From Mya arenaria (Eukaryota > Mollusca > Bivalvia > Myida > Myidae): DNA of 64,000 nt. Of the stretch, positions 20,439-32,713 are shown piece by piece; positions within the stretch are counted from its first letter, which is position 1; each line of letters begins with the position of its first letter. The stretch covers positions 14,544,386 to 14,608,385 of the forward strand of contig NC_069130.1 in the NCBI RefSeq assembly GCF_026914265.1, in the 5' to 3' direction. Under the pieces are notes generated by a model. The model saw only the letters and a list, made by a program, of their open reading frames with translations. It did not search any database and was not told the DNA's origin. Made by a program: the position numbers and the translations under genes.

Positions 20439-20814
20439 TTAAAGATGCACTCTTACTCCCAAACAAGATTCATCACAATTAATAAAATTGTTTTAATATT
20501 CAAAAAAAGATGAATAAATGTCGAAATCAATGGTTCTTATGAAGGATACAGAGTTTAATTTGAAAGAAATCAGCATAAAACACGGTATTTCTACCTTATG
20601 AGACTATATAAGACCACAGTAAATCTTTTAGCATTCACCAATCATTTAATATTTTTGCGTTTTCTGCTATTAAATACACAGTTACAATCTTGCTATCAGT
20701 AATTAATATTTTCCATAAATGCATTATTAAGTAAGTAGTTAAAGGTTTATCAGTCAAAATTTATGTTTGTTATACATGATTATGTATTGATTTTGAATAA
20801 GAGTGTCACTTTAA
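20439..20814 (-). mobile_element. TTAA-type MITE family 1, copy B (full length, 376 bp)
   Basis: Begins TTAAAGATGCACTCTTACTC and ends GAGTGTCACTTTAA. Inverted ends match at most positions, with TTAA at both borders as expected for a TTAA target duplication (piggyBac- or Kolobok-like; superfamily inferred). It is the reverse complement of copies A, C and D. Confidence 0.8.
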
Positions 20815-22749
20815 GGATAACAATTATCAAATTCAAAATGATTTCCCCACATTTAAAATATAGCATCTTCTTTAAATCTGACCTAGTAATTGATAACCTA
20901 AAATATTGATATCTGTGATGTTCTAATTCCTATTCCTACATGATTTATATCGAGAAAACAAGAATATAAGTATCTTCCATGGCCGAGAGTGTAAGATAGG
21001 TTCATCCCAACCCGAGCGCAGGGTGTTTTGCTGAAACGAGGTTTCTTTTTTGTACGCAAGGTGCTTAAGTCTGACTATGAAAGGCATTCAGTTTTGCGTC
21101 TTCGATTTTCGTGACATTGAGTAGTAAACACCAAAAAGTGACTTATCTGCTGTTTAAAAGAAATGTGTAAGATATGGAACAAAATGATAACTAGAATAAG
21201 AGCACCGCGGAGTGAACGTGAATAGACGAGTGTTATTTTAGCATTTAACATCGTTTTTTTCAATGTCACTTACCAAAATTTGAGGGGGGTTTAAGAGATT
21301 AATGTTATATGCTATGATATAACATGAGGTCTGCACACTTATCTAGTAAAATCAATTTAAAAGGCTCAATAACAGATCACACGATTTTCTTATCTGCTTA
21401 CCTCTTGGTAACAGTGGAATGGTTTTATCTGAAAGATAACTTTATTGCGGTTATATACGCTTTGTTTTACTTTGTAAACGGTGTAAAAGTTTCCCGACAT
21501 ATCCTCTCAATTTTAATAAATTTTATGAGATGGGCACAAATCGGTTTCCATCAGAGTTGCAATTTCACCTTTCACTTAACAAGTACTTATTTGTCAAGAG
21601 TATTCGCGCATTTGCCATAGCTTGAGGCTTATCGCGTATGATTCGCCGTATGAGTGTTTGCCGATTTTACGGCTTTGGCTCTAAATCATTTGGCTTTGGC
21701 TCTAAATCAATCTAGCGATTTATCTCCTTCATAAGGCGTGAGACCACAGTTATTTTTACTTTATTTTTATTTTTAGACACTAACCTGGATTTTGACTGTA
21801 TACACATCCCAATTGAAAAACAAGGACATGGCATCTCTAGAACAGTTCAAGACACAAAATATAATCACAAGAAAACACCATGTTGACTATTGACCCGACT
21901 GTCAAAATTGAGTTCAAATACATAACCCTTCCGCCAAGGAGTCAATCGGCTACAAACAACTAATTTTCAGACTTCCACAAGCTATGATTTTTCCAATATT
22001 TACACTGAAAACTATCAATTTCTGCAATAGAGTGTCAAATTCAGTCAAGTTCTCTGCAAAAAGAACATTTTTTGCTTCTTTTTCATTCAATTTTAATAAA
22101 ATATTGATACTTGAACACAAGCACTCTTTTTTCTGTATTCACATCCGGAGCAGATAACTATGGTCTTGAGCCATAAAGTCCAAAAATGAATTGAATACTC
22201 AAACACGAAATAAGTGGAAAATTATGATTAACTTGTCTGCGGAATGTCTGCGACATATCTTTCAATCGAGCGTCATCATAGATTAGGTCATATCTTAATT
22301 ACAAAATAGTATAACATTTGATAGCCTCGCCGCTTTACACCTTCTGTCCACGTGAACTAACTAGAAATTACATGTTTTTCTCGAAATACGAGATACTAGA
22401 TATGAACATTGATTTAAAGTGGTGTTTTACTATTTAAAGCGTATGCAATATAATGTTATTGAATTCGTATGAAATATCTGCACAAGTTCTTGCACGTAAA
22501 GATTACTATATGCCAGAACTGATATATTTATGTTTCATATAAATTCAATTTCCTTATCATATTGAGGTCTATCTTTTGCAGGTCTGCCCCTAAGTTTGAT
22601 GTTCGTCCATTGAAGTTTGCACACAAACAACGAATTAAATAAGGTATGAATCAGGACCCGGGAGAGCTGGTTACGTCATAAGGGCGAATTTCAATCGTCA
22701 CAATAACTGTTCACTGTAGACAATGTACTACTCGAATCACGAAGAGTTA
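20815..22749. other. Intergenic DNA, no gene seen
   Basis: AT-rich. A short duplicated word (TTTGGCTCTAAATCA twice at about 21673-21709) is the only local repeat noted. The frame at 21324-21620 has no recognised domain. Confidence 0.5.
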
Positions 22750-23640
22750 CACTTTTAACACCAATTAACCATTTTTTTTACATCAGTGTTGAGTTACTTT
22801 TTCAACATAAAATGTCTCATCTTTACGTCATTGTTAAGTTCCCTTATCACGATTCCACATCGGTGTTGAGTTACGCTTTCAACACACAAATCTCTCATTT
22901 TAACCTCACTATTGAATTTCGCTTTTTACACTAAATATCACACTTTGACATTAGTGTTGAGCTCTTGCTATTTACACTGAATATCACACTTTAACATCAA
23001 TGTTGACATCTTGCTTTCTACACTACATGTCTCATTTTGACATCAGTGTTGAGTTCTTGCTTTTTACACTTAATATTACACTTTGCCATCAGTGTTGAGT
23101 TTCGCTTTTTACACTAAATATCACACTTTGACATCAGTGTTTAGTTTCGCTTTTTACACTTAATATCACAGTTTATCATCAGTGTCGAGTTTCGCGTTTT
23201 TACTTAACATCACACTTTGACATCAATGTTGCGTTTTGTTTTTTACACTAAATATCACACTTTATATCAACGTTGCGTTTTGCTTTTTACCCTAAATATA
23301 ACACTTTGTCATCAGTGTTGCGTTTCGCTTTTTACACTAAATAACACACTTTTTCATCAGTGTTGTTTTTCGCTTTTTACACTGAATATCACACTTTGTC
23401 ATCAGTGTTGAGTTTCGCTTTTTACACTGAATATCACACTTTGTCATCAGTGTTGGGATTTTCTTTTTACACTGAATATCACATTTTGACATCAGTGTTT
23501 CGATTTGCTTTTATCACTAAATATCACCCTTTGACAACAGTGTTGAGTTTTGCTTTTACACTGAATATCACATTTTGACATAGGTGTTGAGGTTTGCTTT
23601 TTATACTGAATATCACATTTTGACCTCAGTAATGAGTTAC
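22750..23640. repeat. 45-bp minisatellite (about 19 degenerate units)
   Basis: Units carry TTTTTACACTGAATATCAC followed by a CTTTGACATCAGTGTTGAG-type segment, at a period of 45 bp (for example 23381 to 23426). Each unit has ACACTGA and TCAGTGT as an internal inverted repeat about 20 bases apart. Because 45 is divisible by three, short frames run through the array (23217-23411, 23360-23578); these are repeat artefacts. It ends about 260 bp upstream of the HSPA12-like start codon. Confidence 0.9.
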
Positions 23641-23870
23641 CATTTACACGTTTACATCAGGATTTATTCTGCATTTTGTTACATTAACAGGTTGAAATAT
23701 ATTTGTTTTCAAAATGTTGTACTGATTGATTCCTGTGTTCAACAATGCTGAAAATACTACAAACGTAATCTGCATACACCAATCCCCGAATTTTGCTAGT
23801 TTTCTAGTTTAGCCTAGTTTTGGGCAAGGAGCGGAAATCTTTGCCACTTGAACGCTCTAACTCTAACATA

Positions 23871-23888
23871 CCTTTCTTGTTTTAGCAG
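23871..23888 (+). promoter_or_regulatory. Acceptor of the first coding HSPA12 exon (5' UTR intron)
   Basis: A pyrimidine-rich tract (CCTTTCTTGTTTTAGCAG) ends 11 bases before the AUG at 23900. It implies an unseen upstream noncoding exon, possibly beyond the 45-bp minisatellite. Confidence 0.5.
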
Positions 23889-23899
23889 ATCTAATAATC

Positions 23900-26558
23900 A
23901 TGCCAAGCAAGACCTTAATGGTTGCTGCTTTCGACTTTGGCACCACGTATAGCGGCTATGCGTTCTCCTTCCGAGACGACCAAACCAAGATTCAGACAAA
24001 CCACAACTGGTATGCAAGCGGTGGGTCTTCCCTGCTGGTGTCATTAAAGACTTCTACCTCCGTTCTTTTAAACCCTAAAGGGGAGTTCCATTCATTTGGA
24101 TTCGATGCTGAGAATAAGTACGCAAGCCTGGCTATAGACGATGAACACAAGGGCTGGAGGCTGTTTCGGAGGTTTAAGATGGTTTTGCATATCAATGAGG
24201 TATGAATTTGATGACCAGAACATGTTTTACCTAATAAACACTATCAATAATGGCACTACGATTCGTATACAAGAATATATATCTACTCTTGTTTAGAGAT
24301 AGCAGGTGTTTAACGAGAATCATACGATGACACACTATAGCAAACCACATATTTTATAGATAATAAGAAATCATTATTATTCAGAGAGGGGTTATACACC
24401 TTGGAACTGTAAGTGCAAATATGGGGTTTAAACTTCATTACATGTCGTCAACCTCGTTATGATTTCAACATTTATCAATAAGTGCAAAATTAAACATTTA
24501 GGACGTATTGTGGCCATCATCAACTTGAGAACGAAAACGTATAATGTTTAAAAGTAAAATTAATGATATCTCTAGCACTTGACGAAACACATTACGGTGG
24601 AGGACTTTTGCGGTAAACAGATGGAGGCTTTTCCGTTGTTTGTCATGTCGATCAAATACCTGAGAGAACACTTACTAGAGGAGGTTACAAGGCAAACCAG
24701 AGGAATCAACGAGACTGATATACTGTACGTGTTGACCGTCCCGGCTATCTGGGATGACAATGCCAAGAGATTCATGAGAGATGCAGCAGTTGCAGTATGT
24801 AATTGATTTTAAGTCGAGTTTTCTTATGCCCTAAAACGTATACTTTTACATAGATACATGTCTTTTTTTCGAACATTTGAATAGTATGTATCCGTCTTGA
24901 TCATAATAAGGTAACTAATCTAGATTTAATACTGCATTATAGAACAATATATTTACTAGCCTGGAAAACACATAAAATGAAGGCTTTGCGATCGATAACT
25001 TAGGATTTTGCATGAACTATAATTACACGGGTTTTCATTAGATACCTCACCCGGATATCAAAACGATAAACAGAAAGCTGAGGTTAGGTAGCGCGCAGTT
25101 AAACTACAACGTATTTCGCATTCTTCTCATTGAACGCTTCCCATAACATTTTGCTACAAAACCCATTTTCTTCGTTTTGAAATAATACATCTGTCTTCTG
25201 CAAAGGCTAAAATAGACCCAAAACGCCTTAAGCTGGCCTTGGAACCGGAGTGTGCCTCAATCTGGTGTGAAACGTTGGATAAGGACGTGAAAGGCGCTTT
25301 AACCACTGCTGGGTCACGGTATATGGTCGTCGATCTCGGAGGTTAGACATTTTGCATATACGGCATTTTTAATATTTATCATACTTGCGTTATTTATATG
25401 TGTTGCTGTAATAAGAAGTATATGAAACATTTTATAAATAAGAACTTAGTCTAGGTCATCGTTGTTTTATTTAAGCATAACATGTTTTAACGATTTACTC
25501 CAGGGGGAACAGCAGATATATCCGTACACGAAAGAAAATCAGATGGAACTTTGAAGGAAATCCACAAAGCCAGTGGCGGTCCTTGGGGAGGCATCTTTGT
25601 GGATAAAAACTACATGAAAATGTTGGATCAGTTGTATGGAAAAGAAGCTCTAATTGACCTGCGAAAGACGGAAATGAGTGATTATTTTGATATCACTCGT
25701 GAATTTGAACTCAAAAAACGAACATTTGGTACCGATGAACCTGAGAAATTTGTTATTCGTTTGTCTGTTTCGTTGCTTGACATTGCAAATAAACATTCCG
25801 AAAAATCTCTAGAGGAGAGAATTGCGGCCTTGGACATTCAGAAAAACGCTATAACACCGAGGGGTAAGGACAAACTGAAGATCGATGAGACACTTGTCCA
25901 ATCATGGTTCAAAGGTCCAATTGATCTGCTGATCCAGCACATTAATTCGCTTTTATCAGGCCAAAAGAGGAAACGCATGCACACAGTTATACTGGTCGGC
26001 GGTTTTAGCGAAAGCCCATACGTTCAGCAGAGATTGAGAAAGGAACTACACGGCGCGAGGGTGATCATTCCTGCTGACGCGGGTCTCGCGGTGTTGAAAG
26101 GCGCCGTGATGTTTGGACACAACCCATCCATAGTCTCCTCCAGGATTATGAAGTACACTTATGGGACTGAAGTATTAAGATCATTTGATGAAAACAAACA
26201 CCAAGCGGAACAAAAGATTTGGATGCAGGGAAAGTGGAAGGTTGATAATTGTTTCGATGTATTCGTGCGGGTGAACGAGGAGGTAAGAGTAGACCAACAG
26301 GTGACCAGGGAGTGTACTCCTAACAGTGAAATATCCCTCACACACATCTACAGGACGACAAAGCAGAATCCCGAGTACACAACAGACCCCGGATGTGAAC
26401 TGCTAGGGACTGTTCAGCTTGAAAACAGCACAGATATTCCATTCCGAGAGCAGGTTATAGAAACTACTTTTATGTTTGGGGATACGGAACTTCGTATTAA
26501 GATGAAGAACACGACCACTGGAAAAAGAGCCTTCATGACCTTTAGGTGCTTCCAATAA
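23900..26558 (+). CDS. HSPA12: HSPA12-type Hsp70-family protein (569 aa, four coding exons)
   Basis: Atypical Hsp70-like ATPase of the HSPA12A/B family, cytosolic in known members; substrate not predictable. Exons by GT-AG and phase: 23900-24199, 24576-24794, 25206-25341, 25504-26558; the sum is 1710 bases, exactly 570 codons. Introns are 376, 411 and 162 bp (phases 0, 0, 1). Phosphate-1 motif FDFGTTYSGYAF at residues 11-22; phosphate-2 motif DLGGGTADIS (216-225) split by the third intron; HKASGGPWGG shortly after; adenosine motif LVGGFSESP from residue 382; DAGLAVLKGAVMFG beyond. No EEVD tail, as expected for HSPA12. Human paralogues are about 675-690 aa; shorter invertebrate forms are common. 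TTTCTTGTTTTAGCAG just upstream of the AUG is a good acceptor, so a 5' noncoding exon is likely. No heat-shock element was recognised. HSPA12 genes are greatly expanded in bivalves (established knowledge). Confidence 0.93.
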
Positions 26559-26559
26559 A
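26554..26559 (+). terminator. AATAAA overlapping the HSPA12 stop codon
   Basis: The stop TAA (26556-26558) is embedded in AATAAA. No other AATAAA was found in the next 200 bases, so either this hexamer is used, giving a very short 3' UTR, or a variant signal lies further down. Confidence 0.4.
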
Positions 26560-28439
26560 ACAGTTTTGAAATAATAGCAATTACTTGAATTCGTTTCACA
26601 CATAATATATAGTGGTTCTTTGTGTGTATAGTATCCTTTGTTTTCGCGTTTTTTATAAATTAAATACCCTAAATGTATTTACAAAAGCACTTAGAATTTA
26701 AATTAGAATTTTAGCGTATCTGTATTTAGTTATAAATGAAATAATGTATTCTATAATTATAAAACCTATTTGTCAAACAAAAAAAAGACGTTCAGCTGTT
26801 TAATTGGGACACTTATTTGGGATTAACTATGCTAAGAAGTTTCTGTAAATTCATTTGATGATGAAATAACATATCAGAATGGGAAATTACTTTACAAAAT
26901 CTATTTCATAGGGTATTTGTTACAATATGTTTAGTATTTCATCAGCTAAACAATTATTTAACAAGCTTTTCGTCATGAATTTCCTAACGGAAAGTCTTTA
27001 ACACTTTAACAGGTTTTAAAATTCTTGAGGCAAAAAGGTGGAGGTATTTACCGCACCTATCTTTTTTAAGAATGTAATAAAATGATATTTTTGGCGACTG
27101 CACCTATATTTTTATTACGAACCGGATGTTTTGTTGTATTAGCTTTTTTGAAAGCTAATATAATATCAATTATGATTTTCCTACACAGTTCTAATGCGTT
27201 TTATACAGTGAAGTAACCAATGATTGGAGTTTTATAGACAAACAACAACAAAAAATCACCAAAAAAGTCAATTTTCCATTTACTTTTGTAAAAAGTAATT
27301 GCAGAAATGATGACAAATTTGCTAAATTCGCCCAAAAAGTAAATGAACATTAAAACGATTATATTCATATTGGTGTGTATCAATAATAAAGATATCATTG
27401 AACATGTTGAGTACTCGTATATTAACCGGTGTAGCATTAGTTTCAATAAATTCAAACAAAATGGCGTCTTCAGATAATCACACTGTGGGTCGAATAGAAA
27501 ATGAATGTAAGTTATTAATGACAATAAATGTGTTGTGACTATGCTCGGAGTTATTGATCATCATTTCATCCACTACATAATCATTAATTATGCAATATAC
27601 AAATGTGCTCCTCATTCTGGTAACAATACGTGTCGTTTATTTTCTGAATGGAAATTGGAATGATGAACAAAGATTTCGAGCAGGGTCTCTACATATTTAT
27701 TGTCAATAATTATATTTTATTTCCCAAATTGAATCCACTGTGGGTAAATATGTTTTGTAAATTTAAAACTGAGGTGAAATTATTTCTCACTGAAATGAAA
27801 ACTTTACATCAAAGATTGTTTATTCAAATGGCATCATTTGACGGTAAAACGTTTTTCATGGTGATGAAATTACAAGTTGCCGCTCGTCCAAGCTATTTTA
27901 CTTTGTTAAGAGTATTTTTCTCAAAGGCAATTATTCGATTCAAGTCAAAATATTCGTGAGTAGAATTTTACTTTATGACGTCGATTATGTAGACGACAGC
28001 GAATATCAACATGAATATGTTTCATTGTTAGGTCTACAATGATGTGTCAACGTCATTTGTGACCTAATACTAACAAAAACAACAACTGCAAACAAATATC
28101 TGGTCACAAATTGCAATCAGTATTGAAAGAAGCGTTGGCTCGAACAGACTAACTTCAGTTTATACCCGTAATTACTGCTTTCTTTTAAAGATAAACTCAT
28201 ATGTTGATTGATGCTGTGTAAAACATTAACAGTTGTTAAATATCCAATATCAATGATAATACATGTCTTAATACAGTTGCAAATGATGTTAAAAGTGATT
28301 CAGGTAGAAAAGTTAGTTCAAACCTTTTCCTAAAATCAGTTCAATGTTTTATTATGAATGATAAACATTATTAGGATATGTTATAATTATCTTAGAATCG
28401 TACATTCATTTATGTGCTTACTCAAAACGGAAGATTAAA
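26560..28439. other. Intergenic DNA downstream of HSPA12; hairpin at 27137-27160
   Basis: AT-rich. TATTAGCTTT and AAAGCTAATA form a perfect 10-bp stem with a TTTG loop at 27137-27160, resembling the hairpin heads of the tandem-core elements listed elsewhere. The ATG-started frame at 27648-27959 (103 aa) has no recognised domain and looks random. Confidence 0.5.
27461..27506 (+). other. Possible orphan first coding exon
   Basis: AAAATGGCG context, 15 codons (MASSDNHTVGRIENE) plus one base, then a consensus donor T|GTAAGT at 27507. The composition looks protein-like against AT-rich surroundings. No downstream exon could be assigned, so this remains a guess. Confidence 0.2.
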
Positions 28440-28906
28440 TAGTATGTATTGGAACAAGAAACAATCATTTTCCAGTTGAAGTAGGTAGTTGGAGGAATAT
28501 AAACATAAATGACAGATATTGCCACCTTTGTGATTCTAATCGTATTGGTGATGAATTTCTTTTTTGTTAGAGTGTAGTTATTTCATTAACGAAAGACGAC
28601 GTTTCTTTGATAACTTTAATTTTAGAACCCCGAAAATATTGTCATTTAAACGTGTTATGATATTTAACCCAGAATGTATTATGTTTTCAAAGTTGTGCAA
28701 ATTTATGAAATGTATCATTAAAACAGTTAATTTCAGAATATAATGTACTCCTCTTTATGCCATGATGTTAATTATTATATTATGGTTGAAGTTCATTTTT
28801 CAAAGCCTCTTTATGTGTAACTGTATAATATGTTCATTGCAATTCTCATTTTGTCATGCATGTATGACATGAGTTTACTGAATAAACTTGAAACTTGAAA
28901 CTTGAA
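28440..28906 (+). pseudogene. Decayed non-LTR retrotransposon (LINE) 3' end
   Basis: Translation across a one-T frameshift near 28560 gives a CHLCDSNRIGDEF segment followed by LLECSYFINERRRFF. This resembles the C-terminal Cys-containing region after reverse transcriptase in many LINE ORFs (CxxC...DEFHFLFECP..). The 3' flank ends in AATAAACTTGAAACTTGAAAC at 28880-28906, a short tandem tail of the kind seen on non-LTR elements. No catalytic RT motif survives here. Confidence 0.45.
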
Positions 28907-30507
28907 CATTTTGTCATTGTCCAATAAAGATTAGTAAGAGATTGTGTTGAAATGGGTAAAAGGGCAATGAATATATTGAACATTTTTTTTCTTATTAGTG
29001 TTGATTATTCTTTCACTCGTACGCATTATTTGGCAAAAACATGAGGTTTAAAATACAAATTTGGTCAAGTCTAAGTTGCTCAATCCTTCACTACTTAGTA
29101 TGGTCCACTTTACACGGGTTTCGAGGAGCAGTATGTGCACAAAGATATGTGGTGCTGCTGAGTGCTGACTAGATTTTCTACATCGATATGAAGATATATT
29201 TTACGGATGCATTTGCAATTACACGTAACAACATGGAACGTCTCAGACATGGCCCTGCGGGGTTGATTTGCAAAATGGAAGAACCCGATTGAAATACTTC
29301 GCACTTAAGCCATCTTCATCCACTTTATTTCGTTCATACCTGACTTTATAGACGCATTCTCTGAGAAGCTACTTGCAGGAATCGTGTAGCACGCAGAGCA
29401 GCTTAACTTATGTTTTATCCATTACCTGGCACTTGAGACCTGCATTGTGTGGAAATACTGAGAAAACACATACTGGGCTTATAATTATCTACCGGGCGTA
29501 TCTACAGTAGTGATTTGTCGTAATTTGTTTTATTGTTGGAGATTATTATTAGCATAATTGAATACATGTTTCTATAGCAGTGACATTTTCTGTTTAAAAG
29601 CTTATTGGCTTTGCAAAACTGTCTTGTAGTCATAGCAAATATTTTGGAAATTATCTCTGGCATTGTTCGGACATTTTCATTGATATTTTTATAGTTTAAA
29701 AAAACATGTCTGACCAAGGAACTTGAAGGATCAAGGTTACATTAACCTTATCATTGTCTGCTTGAAGTCAAAATGGAAGGTAAGTTTAGTTTAAATCAAA
29801 TCAATAAGATAAAATAATCGGAATGTAATCAATGTACGGCAGTCAATTGTATAATCTTTTGTTTGGTTTAAGTTGGCTAAAGTATTTTTTTTTATCAATA
29901 TTTATTCAAAAATTGATATTAACCAATGAAATAATTTAAATATGCTAACCAAGCCTAAAGATGACCAGTAGACAACTTGTCCAAGATTTAAACACTTGGG
30001 TGCTGATAATTACGGTAGTAAATATATACTTTATGCTGATTGTGAATATACAATTATGCATCAATATGCTTTGAAACATATCCACGCATATGCACTAACA
30101 AGTAAAGTATAAAGCACACCGCAGCTCGAAAAGCCGTCTTATCATATATTGGTCAAGCGATTAATCACAATAATAAACACAACGTTCCGGACATTTTCCC
30201 ATTATAGCTATTACATTCTTGAAATAAAATACGTACATGTGAATATAAAACATATGCTAAGTACACGCATCTTTACAAGTCAGCAATATTGGTTAATGAT
30301 AAGCATTTAGGCAGAAGAAAATCAGTTCTGTAACTCTCTGTGCAGATAGACATGTGAGTCATGCGCCGTCTGTTAGCACATTCTCACCGGAAGGCTCGGC
30401 AATGTTTATGTTGTAACTTTTGGTTGCTCGATCTCCTTCTTAGTTTGATGTGTGGTATGTCGTCGTTTGATGTTAATAACCTGTGTATCTGTAGTCCGAA
30501 AATGATT
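28907..30507. other. Intergenic DNA, no gene seen
   Basis: AT-rich. CAAAATGGAAG|GTAAGT at 29770-29785 looks like a start codon placed seven bases before a consensus donor, but nothing downstream supports a gene. Confidence 0.5.
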
Positions 30508-30881
30508 TTAAAGTGACATTCTTGTTCAAATTCAATACATAACCATGTATATCAAACAACAATTTTGACTTATAAACCTTCAACTACTTACTAAATAATG
30601 CATTTATGGAAAACATTTATTACTGATAACAAATTTGTAACCGTGTATTTATTAGCAGAAAGCGCAAAAAAATAATGATTGGTGAATGCTAAGAGATTTA
30701 CTGTGGTCTACTAGGTTCTCATAAGGTAGAAATACCGTGTTTTATGTTTATTTCTTTCAAGTTATGCTCAGTATACTTCATAAGAACCATTGTTTTCAAC
30801 ATTTATTCATCCTTTTAGGAATATTAAAACAATTTTATTAATTGTGGTAAATCTTATCTGGCAGTAAGAGTGCATCTTTAA
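30508..30881 (+). mobile_element. TTAA-type MITE family 1, copy C (full length, 374 bp)
   Basis: Begins TTAAAGTGACATTCTTGTTC and ends AAGAGTGCATCTTTAA, bordered by TTAA at both ends. Collinear with copies A and D and the reverse of copy B. Confidence 0.82.
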
Positions 30882-32331
30882 GCGGAACTTCTAGAGTGGT
30901 CAACCAGACACTTTAAACTGTCCATGATGACTGTCCTTCGCTCATTAGGCTACCGTCGGGTCTAAGACTGATCTTCTTTGAAACTCAACACATTTGTGTC
31001 CGGATTCTGGACACGCTTGTAATATTAATAGTTAACTGCATTTTTTTTTCCGTCAAAAACATATTTATTGGAATGATGAAATATAAGTGAAACTAAGTGC
31101 AACATTATGTCGATCAATTAATTCAAACATGTCAGTTTTCACGACAGTTCTTCAAGACCGTGCATCTCAATCTAGTTGTATCCTTATCTGTGTCATGGGT
31201 AGGTGTGCATCAGTGACTTCTACATGACCATAAACAGCGATCAATCAGAACCAAAAAGGCTGTTATAGTCATGAAAATATGGACTACATATACAAACAAG
31301 CATAGAAACACTGACGGATTGACAATTTTGGGGGGTAAATTTAGACTTTGGACTGACGGCCAGGAAGAGACCGAAGTATGGACAGATCGACAAACATACG
31401 TTCTAGGCAATTGGAATGACTACGAGACCACGGACGGTTTAAAAGTGCATGCAACAAACGGACGGACGGAATGACTGGCATACAGGCAAACGGACGGTAG
31501 TCAGAATTCGACAGAAATAATGTACATGCTGAAAACTGATATACAGACGGACGGACCGAGAAACAGACGAATGGCCCTAATTGGTGGAAATCAGACAGTT
31601 TAACTGTTTACTTAATGTAAATTGACAGATGGTGAAAGGGCAAAAAACCTCATACTTGAATAGACCAAAGTAACACCGAGGCAAAAATATTAAACACATG
31701 TGTAAGTTGCGAGGCATAAACACGAACACAAGCATTTGAAAATATGATATGAAACAAAAAGATCGGAATTTTGTCATTAAATTGAAGTAGCATGCATGAG
31801 ATGTTTATCATGTTCATGCTGATAGAAAGATTTCGAATAATCACGCCAGGAATCAGTATTGAAATTCTGCCAGCTGGATGGTAGTTATCTGAGGAATGGA
31901 AAAAAATCAATTTTTGTAAATGCTAGTCTAGAATAATGTGATCTATGGAAATGATCATTGCATAGCAATATTTATATAAAAACTGCATAAACAAGCTCAG
32001 CATGGCAACAAACAAGCATCAAGCATCCACATGATAAGTAAGGACTGTTTTTGGTATTAAAACAGAATCATTTTTGTCCGTGAGTTTACATTGAATAATA
32101 GTCGGTCATATAAATCTTTGTTTTATCACTTACATTTTGTCATGAATATGAAAGTTAATATCTTAGGGTTGGATTAAGGTATATGAAAAAGGCACGTTGA
32201 TAGTCGCGGACCAGCTTCCTTTAATAAAAAAGAAAGAATACGACACATTTTTTGTGAACTTTCGATGCTTGGTGATCCAATATTTTTTCGGGATCATTTA
32301 AAAGGACTTGAATATATGATATCGAAACAGT
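30882..32331. other. Intergenic DNA between MITE copies C and D
   Basis: Apart from the ACGG-rich patch, no feature was recognised; short frames on both strands lack domains. Confidence 0.5.
31270..31580. repeat. Degenerate GACGG/ACGG-rich region
   Basis: Clusters of GACGGACGG and ACAGACGGACGGAC words across about 300 bp. ACGG-type microsatellites are typical parts of bivalve pearl-like elements. No hairpin head or tandem core is visible beside it. Confidence 0.4.
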
Positions 32332-32713
32332 TTAAAGTCACACTCTTATTCTAAATCAATACTTACACATGTATAACAAACATTCATTTGGAGTGATAAA
32401 CCTTCAACTACTTACTATATAATGCATTTATGGAAAATATTAATTACTGATAACAAGATTGTAACCGTGTATTTAATAGCTGAAAACGCATACATATTAT
32501 ATGATTGGTGAGTGCTAAAAGATTTACTGTGAACTACTATAGTATCAAAAGTTTGAAATAACATCTTTTCTGCACCCTTTTTCAAATTTAAACTCGGTAT
32601 CCTTCATTAGAACTATTGTGTTCGAAATGTGTTCATCCTTTTTAATACATTGTGTATGTCAAAACAGTTGTATTAATTGTGGTAAATCTTATTTGGGAGT
32701 AAGAGTACATTTC
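32332..32713 (+). mobile_element. TTAA-type MITE family 1, copy D (right end degenerate)
   Basis: Starts TTAAAGTCACACTCTTATTC and follows the family to GGGAGTAAGAGTACATTTCT, where the terminal TTAA is lost. It lies about 380 bp upstream of the first PLAC8 exon. Confidence 0.75.

Noticed and set aside
23217-23578. Two frames of about 65-72 codons in the 45-bp minisatellite
   Set aside because: Fifteen-residue repeats produced by a period divisible by three.
27648-27959. ATG-started 103-codon frame
   Set aside because: Amino-acid content reflects AT-rich DNA; no domain, no splice partners.
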